Below are positions 20,156-28,687 of a DNA stretch of 46,877 nt, piece after piece. Origin of the DNA: Rubrivivax sp. (GTDB lineage: Bacteria > Pseudomonadota > Gammaproteobacteria > Burkholderiales > Burkholderiaceae_C). Location of the stretch: contig SEFA01000048.1 in the NCBI GenBank assembly GCA_004210455.1, forward strand, positions 1 to 46,877. Reading direction: 5' to 3'. The notes beneath the pieces were generated by a model, which was given only the letters and a program-made list of their open reading frames with translations, searched no databases and was not told where the DNA came from. Positions within the stretch are counted from its first letter, which is position 1. Each line of letters starts with the position of its first letter. The position numbers were made by a program, and so were the translations under genes.

Positions 20156-20171
20156 CGCTGCTTCTCCGGTT

Positions 20172-20264
20172 GGAGACGTGACCGAGTGGCCGAAGGTGCT
20201 CCCCTGCTAAGGGAGTATGTGGGCAAAACCTGCATCGAGGGTTCGAATCCCTCCGTCTCCGCCA
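20172..20264 (+). tRNA. tRNA-Ser (anticodon GCT)
   Basis: A class II tRNA of 93 nt including encoded CCA. The acceptor GGAGACG (20172-20178) pairs with CGTCTCC (20254-20260). The anticodon GCT is at 20206-20208 in the loop of a CCCCT/AGGG stem; a long variable arm (TATGTGGGCAAAACCTGCAT region) is present, and GTTCGAATC is the T-loop. It reads AGC and AGT codons. A terminator follows directly. Confidence 0.97.
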
Positions 20265-20273
20265 ACCAGATGC

Positions 20274-20305
20274 AAACCCCCGCAGCGCAAGTTGCGGGGG
20301 TTTTT
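20274..20305 (+). terminator. Rho-independent terminator of tRNA-Ser
   Basis: AAACCCCCGCA (20274-20284) pairs with TGCGGGGGTTT (20293-20303) and runs into five Ts. Confidence 0.85.
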
Positions 20306-20397
20306 GCATTCCGGGGTGAGTGAAGGCATGCCAGACGACTGGCGTGGGTCAGGAAAACTTTCAGCGGTCGTCGGGCGATGTGTCCTAAAGTCATCGC

Positions 20398-21048
20398 ATG
20401 TACACGCCCAAGCATTTCGATCTGCCGGACCTGTCGCATGCCCGGCTGATGATCCAGGAGCATCCGCTGGCCACGCTGATGCTGATCGATCCGACGCACG
20501 GCCTGTCGGCGACGCCGGTGCCGATGATCTGGGGCGCGCCGACCGATGCGGCGGATTCGGCGGGCGGCGCCGGCTGGTGGCTGGAAGGCCACCTGGCGCG
20601 CGCGAACCCGCATGTGGCCGCGCTGAAGTCGGCAGAGCTGGGCGAGGTGCTCGTCCAGTTCAACGGTCCCGGCGCCTACATCTCGCCGAGTCACTACGAC
20701 ACGCCGCTGTCGGTGCCGACGTGGAACTACCTGACCCTGCAGGTCCATGGCCGCGTGCAGATCATCGACGAGGAGCACGCGAAGGATGCGCTGCTCAAGC
20801 GCCTGATCGCGACGCAGGAACCCGACTACGCCGCCACGTGGCGCGGGTTGCCGGAGGACTTCCAACGCAAGATGCTCGGCGCGATCGTCGGCTTCCGCGT
20901 GCCGGTCGAGCGCTGGACGATGAAGGCCAAGATCAGCCAGAACCGCAGCGCCGCCGAGCGCGAGCGCATCCTGGCGCATCAGGAGCATCACGGCTCGCTG
21001 GAGGAGCAGATCCTCGCGAGATGGGTGCGCGAGCTCGCGCCGCGCTGA
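20398..21048 (+). CDS. PaiB-like FMN-binding regulator-type protein
   Basis: The 216-aa protein matches the PaiB/transcriptional-regulator family with a split-barrel FMN-binding fold. It opens with MYTPKHFDLPD, has EHPLATLM and THGLSATPVPM, and the late signature YISPSHYDTP-like sequence (residues ~95-105) with VPTWNYLTLQVHG. In Bacillus PaiB represses sporulation and protease genes; in proteobacteria the role is unclear and may be enzymatic (flavin- or haem-related). No Shine-Dalgarno sequence is evident before ATG 20398. It is flanked by the tRNA terminator and a low-GC stretch, so it is probably a single gene. Confidence 0.87.
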   Translation: MYTPKHFDLPDLSHARLMIQEHPLATLMLIDPTHGLSATPVPMIWGAPTDAADSAGGAGWWLEGHLARANPHVAALKSAELGEVLVQFNGPGAYISPSHYDTPLSVPTWNYLTLQVHGRVQIIDEEHAKDALLKRLIATQEPDYAATWRGLPEDFQRKMLGAIVGFRVPVERWTMKAKISQNRSAAERERILAHQEHHGSLEEQILARWVRELAPR

Positions 21049-21198
21049 GCGAGGAATCGCTCACAGGGTCAGGTCTTGCCTGATCGCCCCTAATCTGGCA
21101 TCTAGGAATTTCCCGAACACGCCCAGCAAGTTTGGGTCAGTGATCTTCGACTGACGTCTTCGTAGTCTTGCGCCTCGCAATCAACGAGGACAACGCGC

Positions 21199-21450
21199 AT
21201 GGCGGGCAAGGTTCGAGATCGTTCACCCAAGCGACTATGGAAGACGCTTCCGCTCCGGTGCGCTTGGGTGATCTGTGCCAATGCGTTTGTGACCTGGGTG
21301 CTTTTTGAAGGCAGGACTCCGCAGGTCTTCTTCACAGTGAGTGGTTTCGGATGTGCTGTACTCGTCCTCGACGCTTTGGTCGCGACGTGGCGGCAACGAC
21401 GATTGAACGATCGCAAAAGTCACTGCGAAAGCGATCAGATTCAGCCCTGA
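21199..21450 (+). CDS. Small hypothetical membrane protein
   Basis: The 83-aa ORF has a basic N-terminus (KVRDRSPKRLWK), two hydrophobic segments (about 20-36 and 45-62) and a basic tail, consistent with a small two-pass inner-membrane protein. GAGG is 9-10 nt before ATG 21199. The surrounding 21050-21470 is visibly poorer in GC than the rest of the window and shows little codon bias, so this may be a recent acquisition or a non-coding stretch. No function can be given. Confidence 0.4.
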   Translation: MAGKVRDRSPKRLWKTLPLRCAWVICANAFVTWVLFEGRTPQVFFTVSGFGCAVLVLDALVATWRQRRLNDRKSHCESDQIQP

Positions 21451-21475
21451 CCTGAACACGCGGCAACCAAAGCAC

Positions 21476-21505
21476 GAAGGCCCGCTGCAAGCGGGCCTTC
21501 TCTTT
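21476..21505. terminator. Terminator between the small ORF and ETF-QO
   Basis: GAAGGCCCGC, loop TGCAA, GCGGGCCTTC, then TCTTTG on the plus strand. It lies 33 nt after the stop of the leftward ETF-QO gene and may act in both directions. Confidence 0.7.
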
Positions 21506-21537
21506 GTCGGGCGAGGCGGCCGCCGGGCCGCCGCCGA

Positions 21538-23220
21538 TCACATGCTCACGTAGTTCGGACCGCCGCCGCCTTCCGGCGTGACCCAGACGATGTTCTGCGT
21601 CGGGTCCTTGATGTCGCAGGTCTTGCAGTGCACGCAGTTCTGCGCGTTGATCTGCAGGCGCTGCGAGCCCGCGTCGCCGACGAACTCGTACACGCCGGCC
21701 GGGCAGTAGCGGGCTTCGGGGCCGGCGTACTTCGCCAGGTTGACCTGCACCGGCACGCTGTCGTTCTTCAGCGTCAGGTGGGCCGGCTGGTTCTCTTCAT
21801 GGTTCGTGTTGGACACGAACACCGACGAGAGCCGGTCGAAGGTCAGCTTGCCGTCGGGCTTCGGATACTCGATCTTCGGCATCTCCGACGCGGGACGCAG
21901 GAAGACGTGATCGGGCTTGTCGCGATGCAGGGTCCACGGCGGCGTCTTGATGCCCAGCTTGGGCAGCAGCCATTGCTCGATGCCCGTCATCAGCGAGCCG
22001 ACGATCGTGCCCTTCTTGAACCAGGCCTTGAAGTTGCGCGATTGATCCAGCTCCTCGCGCAGCCAGCTCTTCTCGAAGGCCGCCGGGTAGGCGTTCAGCT
22101 CGTCGAGCGAGCGACCCGCGGCCAGCGCCTCGGCGATCGCGTCGGCGCACATCATCCCGGACTTGATCGCGGCATGGCTGCCCTTGATGCGCGCGGCGTT
22201 CAGGTAACCGGCGTCGTCGCCGACCAGCGCGCCGCCGGGGAAGACCTGCTTGGGCAGGCTCAGCAGGCCGCCGGCGGTGATCGCACGCGCGCCATAGCCC
22301 AGGCGCTTGCCGCCCTCGATGTGCTTGCGGATCGAGGGATGCGTCTTCCAGCGCTGCATCTCCTCGAACGGCGACATCCACGGGTTCTGGTAGTCGAGGC
22401 CGACCACGAAGCCCAGCGTCACCTTGTTGCCTTCCAGGTGATACAGGAAGCCGCCGCCGTAAGTCGCGTTGTCCAGCGGCCAGCCGGCGGTGTGCACGAC
22501 CAGGCCGGGCTTGGCCTTGTCGGCCGGCACTTCCCACAGCTCCTTGATGCCGATGCCGTAGGTCTGCGGATCCTTCCCGGCGTCGAGCTGGAACTTCGCG
22601 ATCAGCTGCTTGCCCAGATGGCCGCGCGCGCCTTCCGCGAAGATCGTGTACTTGCCGTGCAGCGCCATGCCGAGCTGGAAGCCCTCGTGCGGCTCGCCGT
22701 CCTTGCCCACGCCCACGTTGCCCGTGGCGACGCCCTTCACGCGGCCCTGCTCGTCGTAGACCACCTCGGCGGCGGCGAAGCCGGCGAAGATCTCCACGCC
22801 CAGCGCCTCGGCCTGCTGCGCCAGCCACTTCGTGACGTTGCCCAGCGAGATCACGTAGTTGCCGTGGTTGTGGAAGCAGCGCGGAATCAGCGCCTGCGGC
22901 GTGTCGGTGTGGCCGGACTCGCTCAGGAACAGCACCTGGTCGCCGGTGACCGGCTGGCCCAGCGGCGCGCCGAGTTCCTTCCAGTTGGGGAACAGCTCGG
23001 TGATCGCGCGCGGATCCATGACCGCGCCGGACAGGATGTGCGCGCCGGCCTCGGAGCCCTTCTCGAGCACCACCACCGAGATCTCCTGACCCTTCTCCGC
23101 GGCGATCTGCTTCAGGCGGATCGCGGTCGAGAGGCCGGCGGGACCGCCGCCGACGACGACCACGTCGTAGTCCATGCTGTCGCGCGGACCGTACTGGGCG
23201 ATGAGTTCTTCGGAGGTCAT
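21538..23220 (-). CDS. Electron-transfer flavoprotein:ubiquinone oxidoreductase
   Basis: This inner-membrane flavo-iron-sulfur protein passes electrons from ETF (fatty-acid and amino-acid dehydrogenases) to ubiquinone. The protein has about 560 aa. The FAD-binding GGGPAG lies near residue 24, a quinone-binding central domain follows, and a C-terminal ferredoxin-like 4Fe-4S segment contains CPAGVYEF and NCVHCKTCDIKDP. ATG 23220 (MTSEEL) has AAGG at proper spacing; ATG 23226 would leave none. It probably is monocistronic here, with no etfAB nearby. Confidence 0.96.
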   Translation of the reverse strand: MTSEELIAQYGPRDSMDYDVVVVGGGPAGLSTAIRLKQIAAEKGQEISVVVLEKGSEAGAHILSGAVMDPRAITELFPNWKELGAPLGQPVTGDQVLFLSESGHTDTPQALIPRCFHNHGNYVISLGNVTKWLAQQAEALGVEIFAGFAAAEVVYDEQGRVKGVATGNVGVGKDGEPHEGFQLGMALHGKYTIFAEGARGHLGKQLIAKFQLDAGKDPQTYGIGIKELWEVPADKAKPGLVVHTAGWPLDNATYGGGFLYHLEGNKVTLGFVVGLDYQNPWMSPFEEMQRWKTHPSIRKHIEGGKRLGYGARAITAGGLLSLPKQVFPGGALVGDDAGYLNAARIKGSHAAIKSGMMCADAIAEALAAGRSLDELNAYPAAFEKSWLREELDQSRNFKAWFKKGTIVGSLMTGIEQWLLPKLGIKTPPWTLHRDKPDHVFLRPASEMPKIEYPKPDGKLTFDRLSSVFVSNTNHEENQPAHLTLKNDSVPVQVNLAKYAGPEARYCPAGVYEFVGDAGSQRLQINAQNCVHCKTCDIKDPTQNIVWVTPEGGGGPNYVSM

Positions 23221-23346
23221 GGTCATCCTTGCTCGTTCTAGTCGGAGTCCTGGCCGGCACCGGCGGGCGGCGGGGCCGGCTCGCTGTCTGGCTGGGGCGG
23301 TTTGCGGCGCATTCTAGCCGCGTGAACGGAAAAAAGAACGGTCGTG

Positions 23347-23361
23347 CTATTTATGAAATAG
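23347..23361. repeat. AT-rich palindrome in the ETF-QO upstream region
   Basis: CTATTT-ATG-AAATAG is a perfect 6-bp inverted repeat in an AT-rich island about 125 nt before the ETF-QO start and 135 nt before osmC. It may be part of a promoter or operator for either divergent gene. Confidence 0.4.
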
Positions 23362-23496
23362 AGAGGCGGGTCGACTGCGCGATGCCGCCCAACCGTTCGC
23401 CGCACGACGGCCGCTCGGCGTGACCCGAACGGGAGTGCCCGGTCCCGGGCAGGCGCCGTACCATGGTCCGCGAATCCATTCCCTCACGGAGCCTTC

Positions 23497-23898
23497 ATGA
23501 CCATCCACGTTCAACGCGACAAGACCGGCCCGATGCGCCAGACGGTGATCATCCGCAAGCATGTGCTGACGGCCGACCAGTCGGTCGAAGGCGGTGGCGA
23601 GGACGCCGGCCCCGACGCGCACGAGCTCTACGATGCCGCGCTGGCGTCGTGCAAGGCGCTGACGGTACTCTGGTACGCGCGCCGCAAGGGCATGGCGCTG
23701 GAGGACGTGCTGGTGGACGTGGAGAGCGACCGTTCGCAGGAGCGGCAGGGGCTCTACAAGCTGAAGGCGTCGCTGACCTTCGTGGGGGACCTCAGCGACG
23801 AGGAGCGCCAGCAGTTGCTGGTTGTGGCGGACAAGTGCCCCGTGCACAAGCTGATGACGCAGGTGAAGACGGAGATCGAGACGGTGATGGCGGGCTGA
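23497..23898 (+). CDS. OsmC-family peroxiredoxin-like protein
   Basis: A 133-aa OsmC/Ohr-type protein with the two reactive cysteines at residues 52 (ALASCKALT) and 114 (ADKCPVHKLM), spaced as in the family. Such proteins reduce organic hydroperoxides with dithiol donors. The sequence is nearer to OsmC/YhfA than to Ohr, judged by the first cysteine context. CGGAG lies 6 nt before ATG 23497. It is divergent from ETF-QO and followed after 119 nt by an SDR gene. Confidence 0.9.
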   Translation: MTIHVQRDKTGPMRQTVIIRKHVLTADQSVEGGGEDAGPDAHELYDAALASCKALTVLWYARRKGMALEDVLVDVESDRSQERQGLYKLKASLTFVGDLSDEERQQLLVVADKCPVHKLMTQVKTEIETVMAG

Positions 23899-24017
23899 GG
23901 CCGGCTGATCCTGACTGATCCTGCGTCGGGCCGGGGATCATCGTTGGGGCGGGTCTTGCGTGCTATCGTGGTCGGCACTTGTCCGGTCACACGAGAAGTT
24001 TTGCGAGAGACCTTGCC

Positions 24018-24800
24018 ATGAGCTACAGCATCGATCTGGAGGGCCGCGTGGCCCTCGTCACGGGCGCGTCCAGCGGATTGGGCGCGCAGTTCGCCAGGAC
24101 GCTGGCGAAGTCGGGCGCCTGCGTGGTGCTGGCGGCCAGACGCGTGGACCGCCTGAAGGACCTGCGCGCTGAGATTGAGGCCGGCGGCGGCGACGCGCAC
24201 GTGGTGCAGATGGACGTCACCGACTTGGAGAGCATCGCCGCGGCGGTGGCAAGGGCGGAGACCGAGGTCGGCACGCTGGACATCCTGATCAACAACTCCG
24301 GCGTCAGCACGACGCAGCGACTGGTCGACGTGTCCCCGGAGGACTTCGACTACGTCATGGACACGAACGTGCGCGGCGCTTTCTTCGTCGCGCAGGAAGT
24401 GGGCAAGCGCATGCTGGCGCGGGCGCGCGGCGCGGCGCCGGGCACCTACACGGGCGGCCGCATCGTCAACATCGCCTCGATGGCGGGGTTGCGGGTGCTG
24501 TCGCAGATCGGCGTCTATGCGATGAGCAAGGCGGCGGTCGTGCACATGACCAAGGCGATGGCGCTGGAGTGGGGCAAGTTCGACATCAATGTCAACGCGA
24601 TCTGCCCCGGCTACATCGACACGGAGATCAACCACCACCACTGGCAGACGGACCAGGGGCGGAAATTGGTGGAGCTGCTGCCGCGCAAGCGCGTGGGCAC
24701 GCCGCAGGACCTGGACACGACCTTGCTGATGCTGTGCGCGAAGGAAAGCCGCTTCATCAATGGCGCGGTCATCCAGGCGGACGACGGATTCGGGGTTTGA
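24018..24800 (+). CDS. Short-chain dehydrogenase/reductase
   Basis: A 260-aa classical SDR. The cofactor motif TGASSGLG is at 15-22, NNSG (usual NNAG) at 92-95, and the catalytic Ser154 with Tyr167 and Lys171 (YAMSK) are in place. R41 after the second strand favours NADP(H). The substrate is not predictable; relatives include 3-oxoacyl reductases and beta-hydroxy dehydrogenases. Its stop is 16 nt before the YceH-like gene, so they are likely co-transcribed. Confidence 0.9.
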   Translation: MSYSIDLEGRVALVTGASSGLGAQFARTLAKSGACVVLAARRVDRLKDLRAEIEAGGGDAHVVQMDVTDLESIAAAVARAETEVGTLDILINNSGVSTTQRLVDVSPEDFDYVMDTNVRGAFFVAQEVGKRMLARARGAAPGTYTGGRIVNIASMAGLRVLSQIGVYAMSKAAVVHMTKAMALEWGKFDINVNAICPGYIDTEINHHHWQTDQGRKLVELLPRKRVGTPQDLDTTLLMLCAKESRFINGAVIQADDGFGV

Positions 24801-24816
24801 GGAAAGAAGCGAGTCG

Positions 24817-25467
24817 ATGGCTGTGAGAGAACTGAGCGCGCTGGAAGCGCGCGTGCTGGCGGTGCTGGTGGAAAAGGAATCCACGGTGCCGGACAGCTAC
24901 CCGATGTCGCTGAACAGCCTGACCCTGGGCGTGAACCAGAAGACCGCGCGCGATCCGGTGATGAACGCGAGCGAGTCCGACGTGGCCGCGGTGCTGGACG
25001 AGTTGAAGGCGATGAGCCTGGTCAACAGCGTGAGCGGCAGCCGCGTGGCACGCTTCGAGCACAACATGAAGCGGGTGCTGGGCGTGCCGGGGCAGGCGGA
25101 AGCGCTGCTGGCGGTGCTGATCCTGCGCGGCGCGCAGACCTCGGCGGAGCTGCGGCTGAACTGCGAGCGCCTCCACCGCTTCGCGGACGTGTCGTCGGTG
25201 GAGGGATTCCTCCACGAGCTCGCGGCGCGCGAGCCCGCGCTGGCGGTGAAGCTGGCGAAAGCGCCCGGCGCGCGCGAGGCGCGGTGGGCGCATCTGCTGA
25301 GCGGCGAGCCGGCGATGCCGGTGTACCTGGCATCGGCGTCTCCGTCGAGCGCGAGCTCATCCTCCAACAGCGCGCGCGACGAAGAGATCGCCGCGCTGCG
25401 CGCTGAGGTGGATCAACTCAAGGCCGCCGTCGCGCGCATCCAATCGGAACTCGGCATTTCCGGCTGA
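24817..25467 (+). CDS. YceH-like protein (UPF0502/DUF480)
   Basis: The 216-aa protein has two winged-helix units: LSALEARVLAVLVEKESTVPD (1-25) begins the first and VLILRGAQTSAELRLNCERL the second, with NQKTARDPVMNASE between as family hallmark. After about residue 165 come a Ser-rich spacer and a C-terminal coiled coil (EEIAALRAEVDQLKAAVARI). Its function is unknown; the fold suggests DNA binding. GAGG precedes ATG 24817 at about 12 nt. A repeat element follows the stop. Confidence 0.88.
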   Translation: MAVRELSALEARVLAVLVEKESTVPDSYPMSLNSLTLGVNQKTARDPVMNASESDVAAVLDELKAMSLVNSVSGSRVARFEHNMKRVLGVPGQAEALLAVLILRGAQTSAELRLNCERLHRFADVSSVEGFLHELAAREPALAVKLAKAPGAREARWAHLLSGEPAMPVYLASASPSSASSSSNSARDEEIAALRAEVDQLKAAVARIQSELGISG

Positions 25468-25518
25468 CTGCCTCTTTCGTAGAGGGCAGGTGTGAGTCCG
25501 ACCGGCGCCCTTCTTACG

Positions 25519-25573
25519 CCCGCTCGCGCTAGCGGGAGGGGGCAGGGGTGAGGGCTGGGGTGAGGGCTGGGGT
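25519..25573. repeat. REP-like intergenic repeat
   Basis: On the minus strand the sequence reads CCCTCACCCC...CCCTCCCGCTAGCG..., the style of REP elements found between genes of many proteobacteria. It includes the stem CCCGCT / AGCGGG (25519-25536) and a 12-bp tandem GGGTGAGGGCTG on the plus strand. It fills the gap between two convergent genes and may end transcription from both sides. Confidence 0.55.
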
Positions 25574-26398
25574 CTATGCCCCTCGCCAGACCGGCTTCCT
25601 GCGCTCCGTGAACGCTCCGACGCCTTCGCGGAAGTCCGCGCTGCCGTAGCACTGCCGGATCAGGTCGTCGACGTCGGGCAGGTTGCTCGAGGTGAGGCGT
25701 CGCAGGATCTCCTTGCTGACCGCCTGCGTCACCGGCGCCAGCGGGCTCAAGCGCTCGCAGAGCGCGTCCCGCGTAGCATCGAGCGCCTCGGCCGCGCAGA
25801 CCGCGTGCAGATAGCCGCAGGCGAGCGCTTCATCCGCAAGCATCGACTCCGCCAGCAGGAGCATGCGTCGCACGCGCTGCTGTCCCCAGGCCACCTGCAG
25901 CCGCGCGATGTTGGCCGCCGACAAGGTGTTGCCCAGCGTGCGCGCGATGGGCACGGCGAACTTCGCATCCGTCGTCGCGATGCGGAAGTCGCAGGCCGTC
26001 GCGATCGCCAGACCGCCGCCGACCGCCCAGCCTTCGATCACCGCAACGGTGGGCATCGGCAACTGCTCGATGAGCTGGATGCCGCTGTCGATGCGCTGCT
26101 CGTAGGCGACGCCGTCGTCGCCGCCGAGTTCGCCGTCCCGGAAGTCGAGGAACTGCGCGATGTCGGTGCCGGCGACGAACGCCTGTCCGCCCGCGCCACG
26201 GAACACCACGACGCGGATCTCCCGATCGCGCGCGAGCGCTTCGCAGTGCTCAGCGAGCTGCCCGTACATGTCCCAGGTCATCGCATTGCGCGCCTCGGGC
26301 CGGTCGAAGGTGATCATGGCGATCGCGCCCTTGCGGCTCAGGCGGGTGGCGCCTTGGCCCGTGCGCTCGCCAGGCGCCTGATTCGCGCTCCCGCTCAT
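25574..26398 (-). CDS. Enoyl-CoA hydratase/isomerase family protein
   Basis: A 274-aa crotonase-fold protein with the two oxyanion-hole strands: AFVAGTDIAQF (about 72-82) and GWAVGGGLAIATACDFRIA (about 120-138). Residues for hydratase catalysis are not obvious, so isomerase, hydrolase or lyase activity is also possible. ATG 26398 overlaps the CoA-transferase stop as ATGA. As the last gene of the molybdenum-hydroxylase cluster it likely acts on a CoA ester formed by that transferase. Confidence 0.88.
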   Translation of the reverse strand: MSGSANQAPGERTGQGATRLSRKGAIAMITFDRPEARNAMTWDMYGQLAEHCEALARDREIRVVVFRGAGGQAFVAGTDIAQFLDFRDGELGGDDGVAYEQRIDSGIQLIEQLPMPTVAVIEGWAVGGGLAIATACDFRIATTDAKFAVPIARTLGNTLSAANIARLQVAWGQQRVRRMLLLAESMLADEALACGYLHAVCAAEALDATRDALCERLSPLAPVTQAVSKEILRRLTSSNLPDVDDLIRQCYGSADFREGVGAFTERRKPVWRGA

Positions 26399-27633
26399 GC
26401 GCCCGCCTTCGCGCGCTTCTCGCCGAACGCGCCGGCCTCCGCCAGCGCGCGCAGCTCCGCCGCGCCGATGCCGTATTCCGCCATCACCTCGTCGATATGC
26501 TGCCCCAGCAAAGGCGGCGGATGCCGCACCTCCTGCGGCGTGCCCAGCAGTTTCACCGCGAAGCCGATGTTGGGCACGGTGCCTTCGTTCGGGTGTTCGA
26601 TCTCGATGCGCATCTTGCGGTGCTTGCCGTGCTCGCTGTTGAACGCCTGCGGATACGTCAGGATGGGTCCCGCCGGAATGCCCGCGGCCAGCATCCGTTC
26701 GATCCAGTGCTCGGTGGTGTCTTGCGTGAAGCTGCGCTCCAGCGACTCGATCAACGCCTCACGATGCGCGAGTCGCAAGGCCACGGAGCCGAAGCGCTCC
26801 TCAGCGAGCAGGTCGGTCCGCTCCAGCAGATTGCAGAGCTTCGTCCACAGCTTCTGATTCGTCGCGCCCATCACGAAGTAGCCGTCCGACGCCTTCACCG
26901 CCTGGTACGGCGCGCTCATGCGGTTGGAAGTCCCCAGCGGCGTCGGCTCGCGGCCGGTGCCCCAGTACTCGCAGGTGTCCCAGACCGAGAACGCCAGCGC
27001 CGAGTCGAACAGCGACGCATCCACGTACTGCCCGCGTCCGGTCGCCTTCGCGCCGATGTACGCGGACAGCGCGCCGTAGACCGCGAACAGCGCGCAGCCG
27101 ATGTCGGCCACCGGCACGCCGGCCTTCACCGGCGGACCGTCGGCATAACCCGTCACGCTCATCACGCCCGACATCGCCTGCGCCATCAGGTCGAAGCCCG
27201 GCCGCTCCGACCACGGGCCCGACTGGCCGAAGCCCGAGATGCTCACGTACACCAGCGCGGGGTTGATCGCGCTGAGGGTCTCGTAGTCCATCCCCAGCCG
27301 CTTCATCGCGCCGGGACGGTAGTTCTCGATGAGGATGTCCGCCTCCTTGGCCATGCGGTACAGCACCTGCCTGCCGCCTTCGGACTTCAGATCCAGCGTC
27401 ACGCTGCGCTTGTTGCGATTCATGTTGAGGAAGCCCATGCTGTCGGGTCCCTTCATCTTGAATCCCATCGCGCCGCGGGTCTGGTCGCCTTCGGGCGGTT
27501 CGATCTTCACGACGTCGGCGCCCAGATCGGCCAGCAGCATGCACGCATACGGGCCGGCCATCACCTGGCTGATGTCGAGCACGCGCACGCCCTTGAGCGG
27601 CAGCGGCCGCGCGGATTCAGTCGATGCAGTCAT
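26395..27633 (-). CDS. Class III (CaiB/BaiF) CoA-transferase
   Basis: The 412-aa protein is a family III CoA-transferase that moves CoA between carboxylic acids. Signatures are VLDISQVMAGPYACMLLADLGADVVKIEPP near the N-terminus (given here as its first part, residues 17-36) and NYRPGAMKRLG, GFGQSGP and a VADIGCA loop that holds the likely catalytic Asp. AAGGGAG precedes ATG 27633, 11 nt after the stop of the TctC-type gene. It probably activates the pathway's acid for the hydratase next to it; donor and substrate are unknown. Confidence 0.9.
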   Translation of the reverse strand: MTASTESARPLPLKGVRVLDISQVMAGPYACMLLADLGADVVKIEPPEGDQTRGAMGFKMKGPDSMGFLNMNRNKRSVTLDLKSEGGRQVLYRMAKEADILIENYRPGAMKRLGMDYETLSAINPALVYVSISGFGQSGPWSERPGFDLMAQAMSGVMSVTGYADGPPVKAGVPVADIGCALFAVYGALSAYIGAKATGRGQYVDASLFDSALAFSVWDTCEYWGTGREPTPLGTSNRMSAPYQAVKASDGYFVMGATNQKLWTKLCNLLERTDLLAEERFGSVALRLAHREALIESLERSFTQDTTEHWIERMLAAGIPAGPILTYPQAFNSEHGKHRKMRIEIEHPNEGTVPNIGFAVKLLGTPQEVRHPPPLLGQHIDEVMAEYGIGAAELRALAEAGAFGEKRAKAGA

Positions 27634-27644
27634 GGCTACTCCCT

Positions 27645-28625
27645 TCAGGCTTCCACACGGACGTTGGCATCCTTGACGACCTTCGCCCACTTCGTGCATT
27701 CGGCCTGGATGTAGGCGCCGAACTTCTCGCTGCTGCCGCCGGCGTCTTCCGCGCCGAATTCATCGAGCTTCGCGGCGATCTCGGGCAGCGCCAGCACCTT
27801 GTTCACGTCCTGGTTCATGCGCTGGACCATCTCGGCGGGCATGCCCTTCGGGCCGACCAGTCCGTACCACGACGCGGCGTCCAGGCCGGGGCAGCCGGAC
27901 TCCGCCAGCGTGGGCACGTTGGGATAACTCTTGGCGCGCTTGACCCGCGTCTGCGCGATCGCGGTGACCTTGCCCTGCTTGATGAAGGGCGTGGCCGCGG
28001 TCATCGTGTCGAAGGCGAAATCGATCTGGCCGCCCATCAGGTCGACCAGCAGCGCGGACGAGCCCTTGTAGGGCACATGCGTGGCCTTGACCTTGGTGGC
28101 GAGCATGAACATCTCGAGGGCCAGGTGTTGCGCCGAGCCGATGCCGGACGACCCGAAAGAGACCTGACCCGGTCTGCTGCGGCAGAGCTCGACGATCTCC
28201 GGCACGGTGCGCACTTTCTGCGTGTCCACGCAGGTGAGCACATTGGGCGTGACGCCGACCATGACGATGGGGGAGAAGTCGCGGCGGGGGTCGTACTTGA
28301 CGTTGGGCATCAGCGCCGGCGCGATGGCGTTGCTGTTGACGTGGGCCATCAGCAGGGTGGTGCCGTCGGCGGGCTGCTTGGCGACGTAGTCGGCCGCGAT
28401 GACGCCGGTGGCGCCGGGCTTGTTCTCGACCAGCACCTGCGTGCCCCACATGACGCTGAGCTTCTGCGCGAGCACGCGGGCCAGCACGTCGGTGCCGCCG
28501 CCGGCGGCGAAGCCGACGATGATCCGCACGGGGGCGGTGGGCAGCGGCGCGGCCCGCGCCAGGGAGGGCAGGGCGAGGGCGCCCAGGCCGGCCAGTCCGG
28601 CGCTGGTGAAGCTTCTGCGGCGCAT
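27645..28625 (-). CDS. TctC/Bug-type periplasmic binding protein
   Basis: A 326-aa solute-binding protein of the tripartite tricarboxylate transporter family, very numerous in Burkholderiales. It has an N-terminal export signal starting MRRRSFTSAGLAGLG (Tat-like RRRSF) with cleavage near ARA-AP, then the typical IIVGFAAGGGTD and NKPGATGVIAAD stretches, and VPYKGSS. It should bind an organic acid in the periplasm. No TctA/TctB membrane genes are in the window. GGAG lies 7 nt before ATG 28625. Confidence 0.92.
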   Translation of the reverse strand: MRRRSFTSAGLAGLGALALPSLARAAPLPTAPVRIIVGFAAGGGTDVLARVLAQKLSVMWGTQVLVENKPGATGVIAADYVAKQPADGTTLLMAHVNSNAIAPALMPNVKYDPRRDFSPIVMVGVTPNVLTCVDTQKVRTVPEIVELCRSRPGQVSFGSSGIGSAQHLALEMFMLATKVKATHVPYKGSSALLVDLMGGQIDFAFDTMTAATPFIKQGKVTAIAQTRVKRAKSYPNVPTLAESGCPGLDAASWYGLVGPKGMPAEMVQRMNQDVNKVLALPEIAAKLDEFGAEDAGGSSEKFGAYIQAECTKWAKVVKDANVRVEA

Positions 28626-28687
28626 CGTTGTCTCCAGTCGTTGTTGTGGGGACGACTATTGAGCAACGAGGGGCCGGGCGGCCATCG

